From contig NZ_CP087106.1 in NCBI RefSeq assembly GCF_028583545.1, forward strand, positions 1,178,001 to 1,242,000: a stretch of DNA of 64,000 bases, written 5' to 3'. Source of the DNA: Methylobacterium sp. NMS14P (lineage in GTDB: Bacteria; Pseudomonadota; Alphaproteobacteria; Rhizobiales; Beijerinckiaceae). Positions 34,901 through 43,479 of the stretch are shown one piece after another (within the stretch, counting starts at the first letter, position 1; every line of letters starts with the position of its first letter). The notes under the pieces are model-generated. The model made no database searches, was not told the origin of the DNA, and worked only from the letters and a program-made list of their open reading frames with translations. The translations under genes and the position numbers were made by a program.

Positions 34901-34981
34901 TCCGAGCGCGCCCAGCGAGCCGCCCGCGAGGCCGGCACCGGCCCCCTTGAGCAGGCCACGCCTTGAGACCTGGACCGTCAT
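31901..34981 (-). CDS. fdnG: formate dehydrogenase-N alpha subunit, selenocysteine-containing (in-frame TGA)
   Basis: One 1026-residue gene read through an in-frame TGA at 34387-34385, decoded as selenocysteine 199. N-terminal to it: a Tat signal SRRGLLKGAGAG (residues 6-17), the [4Fe-4S] cysteines Cys54, Cys57, Cys61 and Cys96 (NTCPYCSVACG, GTLCPKGS). The sequence DNQARV-U-HGPSVASLAPSFGRGAMTN aligns with E. coli FdnG around its Sec196. Then follow GGNAAEAHPCGFKW, VDPRFTRTASVADLY and the molybdopterin-guanine-dinucleotide domains to the end. Total length fits the family (E. coli 1015). It oxidises formate on the periplasmic face. Start ATG 34981 has CGGAG upstream. Naive gene calling splits this gene at the TGA. 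Confidence 0.95.
34350..34387 (-). promoter_or_regulatory. bacterial SECIS element of fdnG
   Basis: Starting at the TGA, the transcript reads UGACACGGUCCGUCGG then UCGCCAGUUUGGCGCCC. It folds as GG-U-CGCC-A / U-GGCG-C-CC with an apical GUU loop. The loop G is 20 bases after the UGA, the same spacing as the GUC loop of E. coli fdnG (from memory), and the apical GU that SelB recognises is kept. Confidence 0.85.
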
Positions 34982-35134
34982 CTCCGCTCCGTAAAAGCGA
35001 TCTGGTATAATTCCAGGGTGTCCCAAAAAAGCGTGTTCGAGGCAAGTGCGGTTGCGTGACACAGCAAGTCGCCGTGTCTCAGCCGAAGCAACACGTTTGT
35101 CGCACCGGCATCATCCTGCATGAAAACACTTTTT

Positions 35135-35476
35135 TTACTTGCTGGGATTTGCCGGGTTGGAGCCCGACGGGCCGGCGGTGCGGTGCTCCAGGGGCGCCTG
35201 CGGCTCGGTGGCGGAGGAGCCGCCGGGCTGGGCCGGCGGGACCGGACGGTCGGCGTTCTCCTTGATCGAGTGGCCGCCCGGATCGGGCGCGTCCTTGGCG
35301 GCCGACTGCTCCCGCGGAACCGGCGCCTGGCTCCAGCCGTCCTGCGCGCTGCGGGACTTGTCGCCCATCGCGTCGATGCCCTTGATCTCGCCCGGCTTCG
35401 TCTGCGCGAGGCAGGGCGAGGCGGCCGTCGCCACGCCGAGGAGCACCGACATCATCAAGGGAATCGAGCGGGACAC
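35135..35476 (-). CDS. small secreted Pro/Ser-rich protein, uncharacterised
   Basis: A 113-residue protein beginning at GTG 35476 (VSRSIPLMMSVLLGVATAAS), preceded by AGGAG at a 7-base spacing. A signal peptide ends at PCLAQ, about residue 26. The mature part is hydrophilic and rich in Pro, Ser, Gly and Lys (DKSRSAQDGWSQAP, PPAQPGGSSATEPQAP) with little predicted fold. I do not recognise a family. It is upstream of fdnG in the same direction, 153 bases away; a link to formate metabolism is not shown. Confidence 0.6.
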   Translation of the reverse strand: MSRSIPLMMSVLLGVATAASPCLAQTKPGEIKGIDAMGDKSRSAQDGWSQAPVPREQSAAKDAPDPGGHSIKENADRPVPPAQPGGSSATEPQAPLEHRTAGPSGSNPANPSK

Positions 35477-35671
35477 GGGGCGGCTCCTGGCAGCGAGGAA
35501 TGCCCGGGCAACGTAGCCTTCACCGCCGCAGTTCCGAGCTGCGACACCGTCCCGGCATCGGGCGTCCGGATCATCGGCCCGCATCACGCCGGGATCCCGG
35601 CATCGGTGGTGACGGCTCCTTAACCAAACCTTGCAACCGTACGTGTCCACAGGTGCGAGGATCTCCCGGTC

Positions 35672-35857
35672 ATGTCGAAGCCGCATCCCGAGCGCCCCTC
35701 CGAGACCGAGCGGACCGTCGACGCGCCGCCGCTCAGCCCCGGCATCCGGCGCCACCTCGGCCAGAATCTGCGCACGCTCCTCACCGACACGCTCTCGGCC
35801 CCGGTCGACCAGCGGCTGGAAGCGCTGATCGACCGGCTCGGCAAGCCCAAGCGCTGA
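35672..35857 (+). CDS. small NepR-like protein (candidate anti-sigma factor)
   Basis: A 61-residue protein: a Pro/Glu-rich N-terminus, then IRRHLGQNLRTLLTDTLSAP and VDQRLEALIDRLGKPKR. The pattern G-x-x-LR-x-L...PV-x-x-R...L...L resembles the two helices of NepR, which sequesters the EcfG sigma factor of the alphaproteobacterial general stress response until PhyR is phosphorylated. Tyr and the second Pro common in NepR (LYDEVVNEPVPDR) are absent here, and no phyR or ecfG gene is adjacent. It could be a divergent paralogue or an unrelated small protein. Confidence 0.55.
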   Translation: MSKPHPERPSETERTVDAPPLSPGIRRHLGQNLRTLLTDTLSAPVDQRLEALIDRLGKPKR

Positions 35858-36299
35858 CGCGGATCGCCGCTGGCCGGGCAGTCCGCCGGGCAGCCCACCG
35901 TGAAGTACGCCGGGAAGTCCGCCGAAAAGTCCGGGATCGCCGCCGCGCGGAGCACGGCGCATGCGCGCCGCCAACGTGCCCGTCAACGTGCACCGCCAGC
36001 GCGCCGAACGCCACACGATGTGCGCCAGAACACATAAGATTGTTCGTTCTGAGAAACCCAGATCGGCGCAGCGATTCTTCTACGGCGGCGCCGCCGTGGA
36101 GAAGATCCATGCGTTCTTCCGACCTACCGCCCTGAGTTCTCTTGCCTTTCCAGCCCGATCATCGATCTTGATCGCGCTACGCCATCGCGCAGGTCCGCAT
36201 CCGAGACTTGACTTCGTTCGATAAAACGAACGATTCCCGGCGTCTCGGGGACGTCTGTCCCCTGCGTCGCAACCGCGGATGGCTGGGGGATCGGACGTG
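35858..36299. other. 442-base intergenic region upstream of the sulfate operon
   Basis: No convincing gene on either strand. The first 150 bases are GC-rich; the rest is locally A/T-rich (ACACATAAGATTGTTCGTTC; CGATCATCGATCTTGATCGC), unusual here and promoter-like. It contains TTGACT at 36208 followed immediately by a perfect 20-bp palindromic site at 36214 (separate entry). Confidence 0.5.
36214..36233. promoter_or_regulatory. candidate operator TCGTTCG-ATAAAA-CGAACGA before the sulfate-binding protein gene
   Basis: A perfect inverted repeat with 7-bp arms and a 6-base A/T centre begins right after TTGACT (36208-36213, a good -35 match), so a bound protein would overlap the promoter spacer. 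It lies 67 bases before the ATG of the sulfate operon. A sulfur-responsive regulator is a reasonable guess; none is encoded next to it. Confidence 0.5.
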
Positions 36300-37337
36300 A
36301 TGAAGAACGCTTCAGGTCGGGGTCGGATGGCTCGGGCGATCGGGCTCTCCCTTCTGGCCGGAGCAGGCCTGCTGGCCTGCGCGTTGCCGGCCGCGGCCGA
36401 GACCGCGCTCCTCAACGTCTCGTACGATCCGACCCGCGAGCTCTACCGCGAGATCAACGCCGCCTTCGCGGAGGAGTGGAAGGCCAAGACCGGCGAGGCC
36501 ATCACGGTGCGGGCCTCGCACGGCGGCTCGGGCGCGCAGGCGCGCACGGTGATCGACGGGGTGGACGCCGACGTGGTCACCCTCGGCATCCCGTCCGACA
36601 TCGACGCGATCGCCAAGCTCACCCGCAAGATCCCCGAGGATTGGCGCAGCAAGCTGCCGAACCAGGGGACGCCCTACACCTCGACGGTGGTGTTCCTCGT
36701 CCGCAAGGGCAACCCGAAGGGCGTCAAGGACTGGGACGACCTGGTCAAGCCGGACGTGAAGGTGATCACCCCGAATCCGAAGACCTCGGCGGGCGGGCGC
36801 TGGAACTTCCTCGCCGCCTGGGGCTACGCCTACGGGAAGGACAAGGACGCCGCGAAGGCCGACGCCTTCGTCGGGCAGGTCTACAAGAACGTGCCGGTGC
36901 TCGACACCGGCGCCCGCGGCTCGACGGTGACCTTCGCGCAGCGCGGTCTCGGCGACGTCCTGCCGACCTGGGAGAACGAGGCCTACCTCGTGCTCCAGGA
37001 GTTCGGCGCTGACAAGTTCGACATCGTCTCGCCGCCGACCTCGATCTACGCCGAGCCGCCGGTGGCCCTGGTGGCGGTCAATGCCGAGCGGAAGGGCACC
37101 ACCAAGGCGGCCCAGGCCTATCTCGACTTCCTCTACAGCGACCGCGCCCAGGCGATCTTCGCCAAGCACCATTACCGGCCGATCCGCCGGGAGGCGGCCG
37201 CCCAGGCGGACCTCGCCCAGCTGCCCGACATCAAGCTGTTCAAGATCGAGGATCTCCAGGGATCCTGGGACGAGATCCAGAAGCGGAACTTCGACGCCGG
37301 CGGTCTGTTCGATCGTCTGAGCCGGGCCGGCCGCTGA
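36300..37337 (+). CDS. sbp: sulfate ABC transporter substrate-binding protein
   Basis: A 345-residue periplasmic sulfate-binding protein of the Sbp/CysP family. Signal peptide about residues 1-34 (LACALPAAAETALL); family signatures are LLNVSYDPTRELYREIN, SHGGSGAQARTVIDGVDADV near residue 78, VITPNPKTSAGGRWNFLAAW near 155, and DTGARGSTVTFAQRGLGDV near 205, which contains sulfate-contacting backbone and serine groups. Starts at ATG 36279, GTG 36297 and ATG 36300 are possible; 36300 has GGGGA at good spacing. First gene of sbp-cysT-cysW-cysA-cysK. Confidence 0.93.
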   Translation: MKNASGRGRMARAIGLSLLAGAGLLACALPAAAETALLNVSYDPTRELYREINAAFAEEWKAKTGEAITVRASHGGSGAQARTVIDGVDADVVTLGIPSDIDAIAKLTRKIPEDWRSKLPNQGTPYTSTVVFLVRKGNPKGVKDWDDLVKPDVKVITPNPKTSAGGRWNFLAAWGYAYGKDKDAAKADAFVGQVYKNVPVLDTGARGSTVTFAQRGLGDVLPTWENEAYLVLQEFGADKFDIVSPPTSIYAEPPVALVAVNAERKGTTKAAQAYLDFLYSDRAQAIFAKHHYRPIRREAAAQADLAQLPDIKLFKIEDLQGSWDEIQKRNFDAGGLFDRLSRAGR

Positions 37338-37348
37338 GGCTTCAGACC

Positions 37349-38203
37349 ATGGTCCAGACGCCCCGTCCCCGTCGGACATTCCGACGGCCGAGCGTGATCC
37401 CGGGCTTCGGGATCAGCTTCGGCTACACGCTGACCTGCCTCGGCCTGATCGTCCTGCTGCCGCTGGCCGGGCTGGTGGTGAAGGCCTCGGGGCTCGGCCT
37501 GTCGGGCATCTGGGATGTCGCCACCGATCCGCGGGTGGCGAGCGCCCTGCGGATCAGCTTCGGCGTCTCGGCCATCGCGGCACTCGTCGCCTCGGCCTTC
37601 GGCTTCCTGGTGGCCTGGGTGCTGACCCGCTACCGCTTCCCGGGCCGCAAGCTGGTCGACGCCGCCGTCGACCTGCCCTTCGCCCTGCCGACCGCGGTCG
37701 CCGGCATCGCGCTCGCCTCGCTGTACGCGCCGGACGGGCTGCTCGGCGCCCCGCTCGCGCGCCTCGGCATCCAGGCGGCCTACACGCCGGTCGGCATCTT
37801 CATCGCCATGGTGTTCATCGGCCTGCCCTTCGCGGTGCGGACCGTGCAGCCGCTGATCGCCGAGATCGACAAGGAGATCGAGGAGGCCTCGGCGACCCTC
37901 GGGGCGACGCGCCTCGTCACCCTCGCCAGAGTGGTGCTGCCGCCGCTGATCCCGGCGGTGCTCACCGGCTTCGCGCTCGCCTTCGCCCGGGGCGTCGGCG
38001 AGTACGGCTCGATCATCTTCATCGCCGGCAACCTGCCCTACGTGTCGGAGATCGCACCGCTCCTGATCGTCATCAAGCTCTCCGAATTCGACTACGGCGG
38101 CGCGGCGGCCATCGCGACGATCATGCTCGGGATCTCGTTCCTGACGCTGCTCGCCATCAATCTCATCCAGGCGTGGTCACGGCGGCGGTTCGGCTATGTC
38201 TGA
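37349..38203 (+). CDS. cysT: sulfate ABC transporter permease CysT (CysU)
   Basis: A 284-residue inner-membrane permease with six to seven hydrophobic helices. It begins [20 protein letters not shown], typical of CysT, and carries the ABC-permease EAA loop [20 protein letters not shown] near residue 175, which docks on the ATPase. [14 protein letters not shown] near 210 is a family hallmark. It starts 11 bases after sbp and overlaps cysW by 8 bases (ATGTCTGA), indicating translational coupling. Confidence 0.95.
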   Translation: MVQTPRPRRTFRRPSVIPGFGISFGYTLTCLGLIVLLPLAGLVVKASGLGLSGIWDVATDPRVASALRISFGVSAIAALVASAFGFLVAWVLTRYRFPGRKLVDAAVDLPFALPTAVAGIALASLYAPDGLLGAPLARLGIQAAYTPVGIFIAMVFIGLPFAVRTVQPLIAEIDKEIEEASATLGATRLVTLARVVLPPLIPAVLTGFALAFARGVGEYGSIIFIAGNLPYVSEIAPLLIVIKLSEFDYGGAAAIATIMLGISFLTLLAINLIQAWSRRRFGYV

Positions 38204-39077
38204 AATCTTCTCCCCCGCCTTCGTGCCGGCCGCCAAGCCGGCCCCGGTCGCCTCGGAAGGGGCCGGCGTCCGCGTGGTCCTGATCGGGATCGCGGTGGCG
38301 TTCCTGGCGCTGTTCCTGGTGCTGCCGCTGTTCGCGGTCTTCCTCCAGGCCTTCTCGAAGGGGATCGGCGCCTTCCTGGACGCGTTCCGGGAGCCCGACG
38401 CCTGGAGCGCGATCCGTCTGACGCTGACCGTGGCGGCGATCGCGGTGCCGTTCAACGTCGTGTTCGGCCTGGCCGCCTCCTGGGCGATCGCCAAGTTCGA
38501 GTTTCCCGGCAAGTCGCTGCTGATCACCCTGATCGACCTGCCGTTCTCGGTCTCGCCGGTGGTCTCGGGGATGATCTACGTGCTGCTGTTCGGGTCCCAG
38601 GGCCTGTTCGGATCCTGGCTCGTCGACCACGGCATCCAGATCCTGTTCGCGCTGCCGGGGATCGTGCTGGCGACGGTGTTCGTGACCTTCCCGTTCGTTG
38701 CCCGCGAGCTGATCCCGCTGATGCAGGAGCAGGGCACGGCCGAGGAGGAGGCGGCGCTGACGCTGGGCGCCTCGGGCCTGCACGCGTTCCGCACGGTGAC
38801 GCTGCCCAATATCCGCTGGGGCCTGCTCTACAGCGTGCTCCTGTGCAATGCCCGGGCGATGGGCGAGTTCGGAGCGGTGTCGGTGGTGTCGGGTCACATC
38901 CGCGGCTTGACCAACACTATCCCACTCCACGTGGAGATCCTCTACAATGAGTACAACTTCGTCGCCGCATTCGCCGTCGCTTCGCTCCTCGCTGTCCTTG
39001 CCCTCATCACCCTCGTCCTCAAATCCGTCCTCGAGTGGCGCTTCGCAGGCGAGCTCGCGCACGGCCGGGCGCACTGA
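38196..39077 (+). CDS. cysW: sulfate ABC transporter permease CysW
   Basis: A 293-residue permease, partner of CysT. Six hydrophobic helices, EAA loop [20 protein letters not shown] near residue 187, and [19 protein letters not shown] near 225 are typical. The C-terminal segment [19 protein letters not shown] is well conserved in CysW, which shows that this is the selected frame across the region where the cysA frame also runs open (38947-39077). Codon choice shifts in that stretch (ctt, gct, tca-like triplets in place of ctg, gcg), which may reflect the overlap. Confidence 0.95.
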   Translation: MSEIFSPAFVPAAKPAPVASEGAGVRVVLIGIAVAFLALFLVLPLFAVFLQAFSKGIGAFLDAFREPDAWSAIRLTLTVAAIAVPFNVVFGLAASWAIAKFEFPGKSLLITLIDLPFSVSPVVSGMIYVLLFGSQGLFGSWLVDHGIQILFALPGIVLATVFVTFPFVARELIPLMQEQGTAEEEAALTLGASGLHAFRTVTLPNIRWGLLYSVLLCNARAMGEFGAVSVVSGHIRGLTNTIPLHVEILYNEYNFVAAFAVASLLAVLALITLVLKSVLEWRFAGELAHGRAH

Positions 39078-40119
39078 TCGCCCCTCCACGGCGATCCGGG
39101 TCGAGAACGTCTCGAAGACGTTCGACACGGCGGCGGTGCTGCACGATCTGTCGCTGGACGTGCGGGCGGGCGAGCTGATCGGGCTGCTCGGCCCCTCGGG
39201 CTCGGGCAAGACGACGCTGCTGCGGATCATCGCCGGGCTCGACGCGCCGGACCGGGGCCGGATCCTGTTCGGCGGCGACGACGCCACGGGCCTGCCCGTG
39301 CAGGAGCGCGCGGTGGGCTTCGTGTTCCAGCACTACGCCCTGTTCAAGCACATGAGCGTGGCCGACAACATCGCCTACGGGCTGAACGCGCGGCGCCGCG
39401 CCGACCGGCCGGCCAAGGCCGATATCAAGCGCCGGGTCGGCGACCTGCTCGACCTGATCCGGCTCTCAGGGTTCGGCGACCGCTACCCGTCGCAGCTCTC
39501 CGGCGGCCAGCGGCAGCGGGTGGCGCTCGCCCGCGCCCTCGCGGTCGAGCCGCGGGTCCTACTGCTGGACGAGCCGTTCGGGGCGCTCGACGCCCAGGTC
39601 CGCAAGGATCTGCGCCGCTGGCTGCGCGAGATCCACGATCGCACCGGCCAGACCACGATCTTCGTGACCCACGACCAGGACGAGGCGCTGGAGCTGTCCG
39701 ACCGCGTGGCCGTGCTCGACCGCGGCCGCCTCGAGCAGGTCGGCACGCCGGACGAGGTGCAGGAGAACCCGGCCTCGGCGACCGTGATGAAGTTCCTCGG
39801 CGATTCCGTCGAGGTCGAGGCGATCGCCGAGGGCGGCCGGGTGCTGGTCCGGGGCCGGGAGACGCCGGTCGCGGCGCCCGGAAGCCTGTTCGGTCCGGTG
39901 AAGCTCTACGTGCGGCCGTGGCAGCTGCAGCTCGCCGAGCCCGAGGCCGCGCACCTGTCCGGCACCGTGCGCAGCTCGTACCGGACGCAGGGCCGCCAGC
40001 GGATCGAGGTGGCCGACCCCGAGGGGCGGGTGCTGGCGGTGGAGGATTTCGACGGCGTGCGCTACCCGGCCGGGCACCCGGTCGGCCTGCGGATCAACGG
40101 CGGGCACGTGTTCGGGTGA
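38947..40119 (+). CDS. cysA: sulfate/thiosulfate ABC transporter ATP-binding protein
   Basis: ABC ATPase energising CysT/CysW. Walker [14 protein letters not shown] near residue 82, Q-loop [11 protein letters not shown] near 120, signature [15 protein letters not shown] near 182, Walker [15 protein letters not shown] near 202, H-loop [14 protein letters not shown] near 235, then a C-terminal TOBE-like regulatory domain. The only ATG in frame upstream of the conserved [10 protein letters not shown] is at 38947, which overlaps cysW by 131 bases and would add a 45-residue Ser/Pro-rich extension; TTG 38998 is an alternative. The true start is therefore uncertain. Confidence 0.92.
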   Translation: MSTTSSPHSPSLRSSLSLPSSPSSSNPSSSGASQASSRTAGRTDRPSTAIRVENVSKTFDTAAVLHDLSLDVRAGELIGLLGPSGSGKTTLLRIIAGLDAPDRGRILFGGDDATGLPVQERAVGFVFQHYALFKHMSVADNIAYGLNARRRADRPAKADIKRRVGDLLDLIRLSGFGDRYPSQLSGGQRQRVALARALAVEPRVLLLDEPFGALDAQVRKDLRRWLREIHDRTGQTTIFVTHDQDEALELSDRVAVLDRGRLEQVGTPDEVQENPASATVMKFLGDSVEVEAIAEGGRVLVRGRETPVAAPGSLFGPVKLYVRPWQLQLAEPEAAHLSGTVRSSYRTQGRQRIEVADPEGRVLAVEDFDGVRYPAGHPVGLRINGGHVFG

Positions 40120-40158
40120 GGCTCGCCAGCGGCCGCGCGGCACCCTAGGCTCCCGACC

Positions 40159-41208
40159 ATGACCGTACCGAGTCGCGAACCCGCCCCCGACGTCCTGGCC
40201 GCCATCGGCCAGACGCCGCTGATCCGCCTGCGCCGCGCCTCCGAGGAGACCGGCTGCACCATCTACGGCAAGGCGGAGTTCCTCAATCCCGGCCTCTCGG
40301 TGAAGGACCGCGCGGCGCTCTCCATCGTGCGGGACGCGGAGGCGCGGGGCCTGATCCGCCCGGGCGGCACGATCGTCGAGGGCACCGCCGGCAACACCGG
40401 CATCGGCCTCGCCCTGGTGGCCTCGGTGCGCGGCTACCGGACGCTGATCGTCATCCCGGTCACCCAGTCCGAGGAGAAGAAGCAGACCCTGCGGCTCGCG
40501 GGTGCCCGGCTGGTGGAAGTCCCGGCGGTGCCCTTCGCCAACCCGAACAACTACGTCCATGTGGCCCGGCGGCTCGCCGACAAGCTCGCCGCCACGGAGC
40601 CGGCGGGCGCCTTCTTCGCCGACCAGTTCGACAACGTCGCCAACCGGCAGGCCCACGTCGACGGCACCGGCCCGGAGATCTGGGCGCAGACCGGCGGCCG
40701 GGTCGACGGCTTCGTCTGCGCGGCCGGGACCGGCGGCACGCTGGCCGGCACCGCCGAGGCCCTGCGCGCCCGCAACCCGCAGGTGCGGATCGCGCTGTCG
40801 GACCCCGAGGGATCGGCCCTCTACGCCCACTACACGACCGGCACCCTGAAGGCCGAGGGCTCCTCGATCACCGAGGGGATCGGCCAGGGGCGGATCACCC
40901 GCAACCTCGTGGGCTTCACCCCCGACCGCGCCTTCCGGATCCCGGACCGCGAGGCCCTCGACATCGTCTTCGGCCTGATGCGGGAGGAGGGGCTGTCGCT
41001 GGGCGGCTCGTCGGGCATCAACGTCGCCGGGGCGATCCGGCTGGCCCGGGACCTCGGGCCCGGTCATACCATCGTGACGATCCTCTGCGATGGGGCGGCG
41101 CGCTACGCCTCGAAGCTGTTCAACCCGGCCTTCCTCACCGAGCGCGACCTGCCGGTGCCGGGCTGGCTCGACGCGCCCGCGGAGGCTCTGCCGGACTGGC
41201 ACGCCTGA
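40159..41208 (+). CDS. cysteine synthase (O-acetylserine sulfhydrylase family)
   Basis: A 349-residue PLP enzyme that joins sulfide to O-acetylserine. The Schiff-base lysine is in NPGLSVKDRAAL near residue 48, the substrate loop is EGTAGNTGIGLAL near 80 (usual family: TSGNTG), and the PLP-phosphate loop is CAAGTGGTLAGTAEAL near 193. EGSSITEGIGQGRIT near 235 is the GIG motif. C-terminal SLGGSSGINVAGAI carries the Ser contacting the pyridine nitrogen. It follows cysA by 39 bases and completes a transport-to-cysteine unit. The TAGNTG variant and the length of about 350 suggest a CysK subgroup distinct from classical CysK of about 310 residues. Confidence 0.9.
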   Translation: MTVPSREPAPDVLAAIGQTPLIRLRRASEETGCTIYGKAEFLNPGLSVKDRAALSIVRDAEARGLIRPGGTIVEGTAGNTGIGLALVASVRGYRTLIVIPVTQSEEKKQTLRLAGARLVEVPAVPFANPNNYVHVARRLADKLAATEPAGAFFADQFDNVANRQAHVDGTGPEIWAQTGGRVDGFVCAAGTGGTLAGTAEALRARNPQVRIALSDPEGSALYAHYTTGTLKAEGSSITEGIGQGRITRNLVGFTPDRAFRIPDREALDIVFGLMREEGLSLGGSSGINVAGAIRLARDLGPGHTIVTILCDGAARYASKLFNPAFLTERDLPVPGWLDAPAEALPDWHA

Positions 41209-41329
41209 GGCCCGGGCCTCATCCGGAATTTTCCTCACAAAAGCGTGGCTTGGCGTTGAACGGAACGGATTGTCGCAGCGTTTGAACGGTCACGCTCGCA
41301 CCAGCGCGACCGTCCGGAGAACGCGACCG

Positions 41330-41485
41330 ATGTCCCTCGTCACCATCCTGCTCATCATCCTGATCATCCTGGCCTTCGGCGGCGGCGGCTTCCTCGGCGG
41401 CGGCGCGTATCGCGGCCCCGGCTTCGGCCTGGGCGGCATCCTGCTGATCGTGCTGATCGTGCTGCTGGTCACCGGGCGGCTCTGA
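41330..41485 (+). CDS. DUF3309 small membrane protein
   Basis: A 51-residue protein: hydrophobic helix (LVTILLIILIILAFGGGG), a short Gly/Tyr/Arg-containing turn (AYRGPGFGLGG) and a second hydrophobic helix ending LLVTGRL. This is the layout of DUF3309, a family of tiny two-helix membrane proteins common in Alphaproteobacteria with no known function. CCGGAG lies at a good distance from ATG 41330. It is an independent small gene after cysteine synthase. Confidence 0.85.
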   Translation: MSLVTILLIILIILAFGGGGFLGGGAYRGPGFGLGGILLIVLIVLLVTGRL

Positions 41486-41600
41486 GCCGTAGCCCGTCGC
41501 CTGGGCGGACACGTCGTCCGCTCAGGCCCCGGACGGCCGCAGGTTCCGGCCGCAGGTTCCGGCCGCCGAGCGGCAGGGAATGCCACCTGCGGTGCGATCC

Positions 41601-43055
41601 CTACCGGCAGGTGATCCCTACCACGGCGGGCGCGACCGCGCCGGGCCCGCCACCCGGCGGGGGCGGCGCGGGGGCGACGCCCTGGGCGGCGAGGAAGGCG
41701 GTGATCGCCCGCGCCGGCACGATCGGCAGGCGCGCCGGGGGCACCACCCCCGCGACCCGGCGCGGCGCCGCGGGATAGCGGGCGACGAGCCCGACGAGGA
41801 CCCCCGACCGGTCGAGCACCGGCGCGCCGCCGGAACCCGGCTGGAGCGCCGCGATCACGTCGCCGCCCCGCGCCTCGCCGGGGGCGGCCTGGACGCCGTC
41901 CGGGCCCGGTGCCAGGGCGATCACGCTCTCCTCGGCACCGACGGGCTCGGTCCGGATCGCGGGCCGGAGCGGGGCGGGGGCGCCGGGCACGTCGAGGAGG
42001 GCGAGGCCGGCCGGATCCGTGGCGAGCACCCGCGCCGGGGTCGCGCCGACGCGGGGTTGCGCGCAGCCCTCCAGCACGGCGGCGGCGGTCAGCACGCGTC
42101 CCGGCGCGACCGCGAGCCCCGCGCCCGTTGCCGGAGCGGGCGAGAGGCTCGCCGGCCTCAGGGGCGCGGCGGCCTGCGGCTGGGGCGCCGGGTTGGCGGC
42201 GCGGGTCGCCGGCCCCGGGCCCGAGGGGAGCTGGGCGGCCGGCACCGCGGCGGGATCGGGAAACGGCACGAAGGCGTTCGCCACGGCGATGACGAGCCGG
42301 TCGACCTCGGGCGCCAGGGCGCGGTCGTAGCCGAGCAGGAAGCCGCGCACGCCCTCGGGTCCGGACGCGTAGCGGATGTAGGACAGGCCCGGCCCGGTCT
42401 CGGCGGTGACCACCACGGTGTCCGGCCGCCGCAGCTTGTAGGTCACCTTGCGGCCGGGGAGCGGCGCGGTCGCCTTCTCGAACAGCGCGTCCAGGCTCTC
42501 GGCCCCCGGCGGGAAGGCGCGGGATTCCAGGGTCACGCGCCCGTCCTGGCTCTGCCAGCGGGTTCCGGAGGGCAGGGCGGTCCGCTTCGCCAGGAGGCGC
42601 TCGGGCACCCCCATCACGGCGCCGGTCCCGGGATCGACCGCGGCGCGGAAGCGCGCCGCGTTCCGCGCCGCCGCGCCGGCGGCCAGCAGCGCCGCCCGTC
42701 CGCGCGGATCGAGGGGGTCGGCCCCGCCGGCCCGGGCACCGTAGGCATTGAGCGCCTCGAAGGTCCGGCGCCCGAAGGCGCCCGACACCACGGCGTTGAA
42801 GTCGCCGGTCCAGACCAGGGCGTCCTGGAGCGCCTTGCGGTCGGCCTCCGGCAGGGCCTCGAAGCCGGCCTTCATCGCCTCGAAGGCAGGGTCGGCCGGC
42901 GCTCCGGCCGCCGGCGCGGGTCTGGGGGCGGCCCGGGCGGGCGCCGGTCGGTCCTGGGCCGCGACCGGCCCGGTGCCGAGGGCGATCAGGATCGCGACGG
43001 CCGTCGCGCGCCGGGCGCCCGGGAACCGACACCGCGACGCGTCACCCGTATCCAT
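41601..43055 (-). CDS. secreted trypsin-like protease-fold protein with degenerate catalytic triad
   Basis: A 484-residue protein with a signal peptide (cleavage after PVAAQ). Residues about 45-100 (PEADRKALQDALVWTGDFNA, SGAFGRRTFEALNAY) look like a peptidoglycan-binding domain. A Pro/Ala-rich linker leads to a trypsin/DegP-type domain at about 300-470. The serine motif is kept (QPGSGGAP, Ser408), but the usual His motif TxAHV is replaced by VLTAAAVLEGC (near 318) and the usual Asp in DLALL is Gly (DPAGLALLDV, near 346). It is thus probably not a serine protease and may bind peptides or wall. Start ATG 43055 has GGAGGG upstream. Confidence 0.8.
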   Translation of the reverse strand: MDTGDASRCRFPGARRATAVAILIALGTGPVAAQDRPAPARAAPRPAPAAGAPADPAFEAMKAGFEALPEADRKALQDALVWTGDFNAVVSGAFGRRTFEALNAYGARAGGADPLDPRGRAALLAAGAAARNAARFRAAVDPGTGAVMGVPERLLAKRTALPSGTRWQSQDGRVTLESRAFPPGAESLDALFEKATAPLPGRKVTYKLRRPDTVVVTAETGPGLSYIRYASGPEGVRGFLLGYDRALAPEVDRLVIAVANAFVPFPDPAAVPAAQLPSGPGPATRAANPAPQPQAAAPLRPASLSPAPATGAGLAVAPGRVLTAAAVLEGCAQPRVGATPARVLATDPAGLALLDVPGAPAPLRPAIRTEPVGAEESVIALAPGPDGVQAAPGEARGGDVIAALQPGSGGAPVLDRSGVLVGLVARYPAAPRRVAGVVPPARLPIVPARAITAFLAAQGVAPAPPPPGGGPGAVAPAVVGITCR

Positions 43056-43248
43056 TCCCGCCCTCCAACCCTCGTCGCCGCGATCCTGGCAGAGGCCGGC
43101 GCGACAGGCCAGATCAATCCGGTCCAGGCGACCGTGCGTCCGGAACCGCGATGCGCTACAGGGCGGATACCCGGCCCCGGGCGGCGGCCGGATCCCGGAT
43201 CGGTCGTCCGGCCACGCGATGCCGCCACGGTTCGACGCGGAGCCCGGC

Positions 43249-43425
43249 ATGAGCGACACGAACAACACCTTCAAGAAGGCGCCCAAGCGCAAGGCCGCCA
43301 AGGGCAAGAGCATCAGCGTGTCGCCGGAGATGCGGCAGGCCTATGCCGACCTGATCCAGGAGCGCGCGGAGAAGCAGGAGGCCTACGGACGCCACCTGCC
43401 GCAGGAGGAGACGCGGCGGCGGTGA
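43249..43425 (+). CDS. small basic protein, uncharacterised
   Basis: A 58-residue basic protein: MSDTNNTFKKAPKRKAAKGK followed by a predicted amphipathic helix (SPEMRQAYADLIQERAEKQ) and a polar tail. CGGAG is at a normal distance from ATG 43249; a second in-frame ATG at 43219 would add ten residues. I do not recognise a family. The lysine-rich start could bind nucleic acid. It is convergent with the PhnA-like gene; the 54-base gap has a G/C-rich inverted repeat at 43437-43465. Confidence 0.6.
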   Translation: MSDTNNTFKKAPKRKAAKGKSISVSPEMRQAYADLIQERAEKQEAYGRHLPQEETRRR

Positions 43426-43479
43426 CGCGCGCGGATCGGGGTCGCGCCGGCGGCGCGAGGCCCCGACCGGACCGTCCGT

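Noticed and set aside
30590..34966. Very long open frame on the plus strand (about 1458 codons) opposite the formate dehydrogenase genes
   Set aside because: It is antisense to well-conserved fdnG, fdxH and fdnI, with composition typical of a GC-rich shadow (runs of Val, Arg, Leu, His) and no recognisable domain.
31901..35062. A frameshift or nonsense mutation splitting fdnG
   Set aside because: The break is exactly a TGA at the known selenocysteine position, the frame does not change, and a SECIS-like hairpin follows.
41534..41565. Tandem GCCGCAGGTTCCG units after the DUF3309 gene
   Set aside because: Two units only, in a non-coding convergent gap; no evidence of function.
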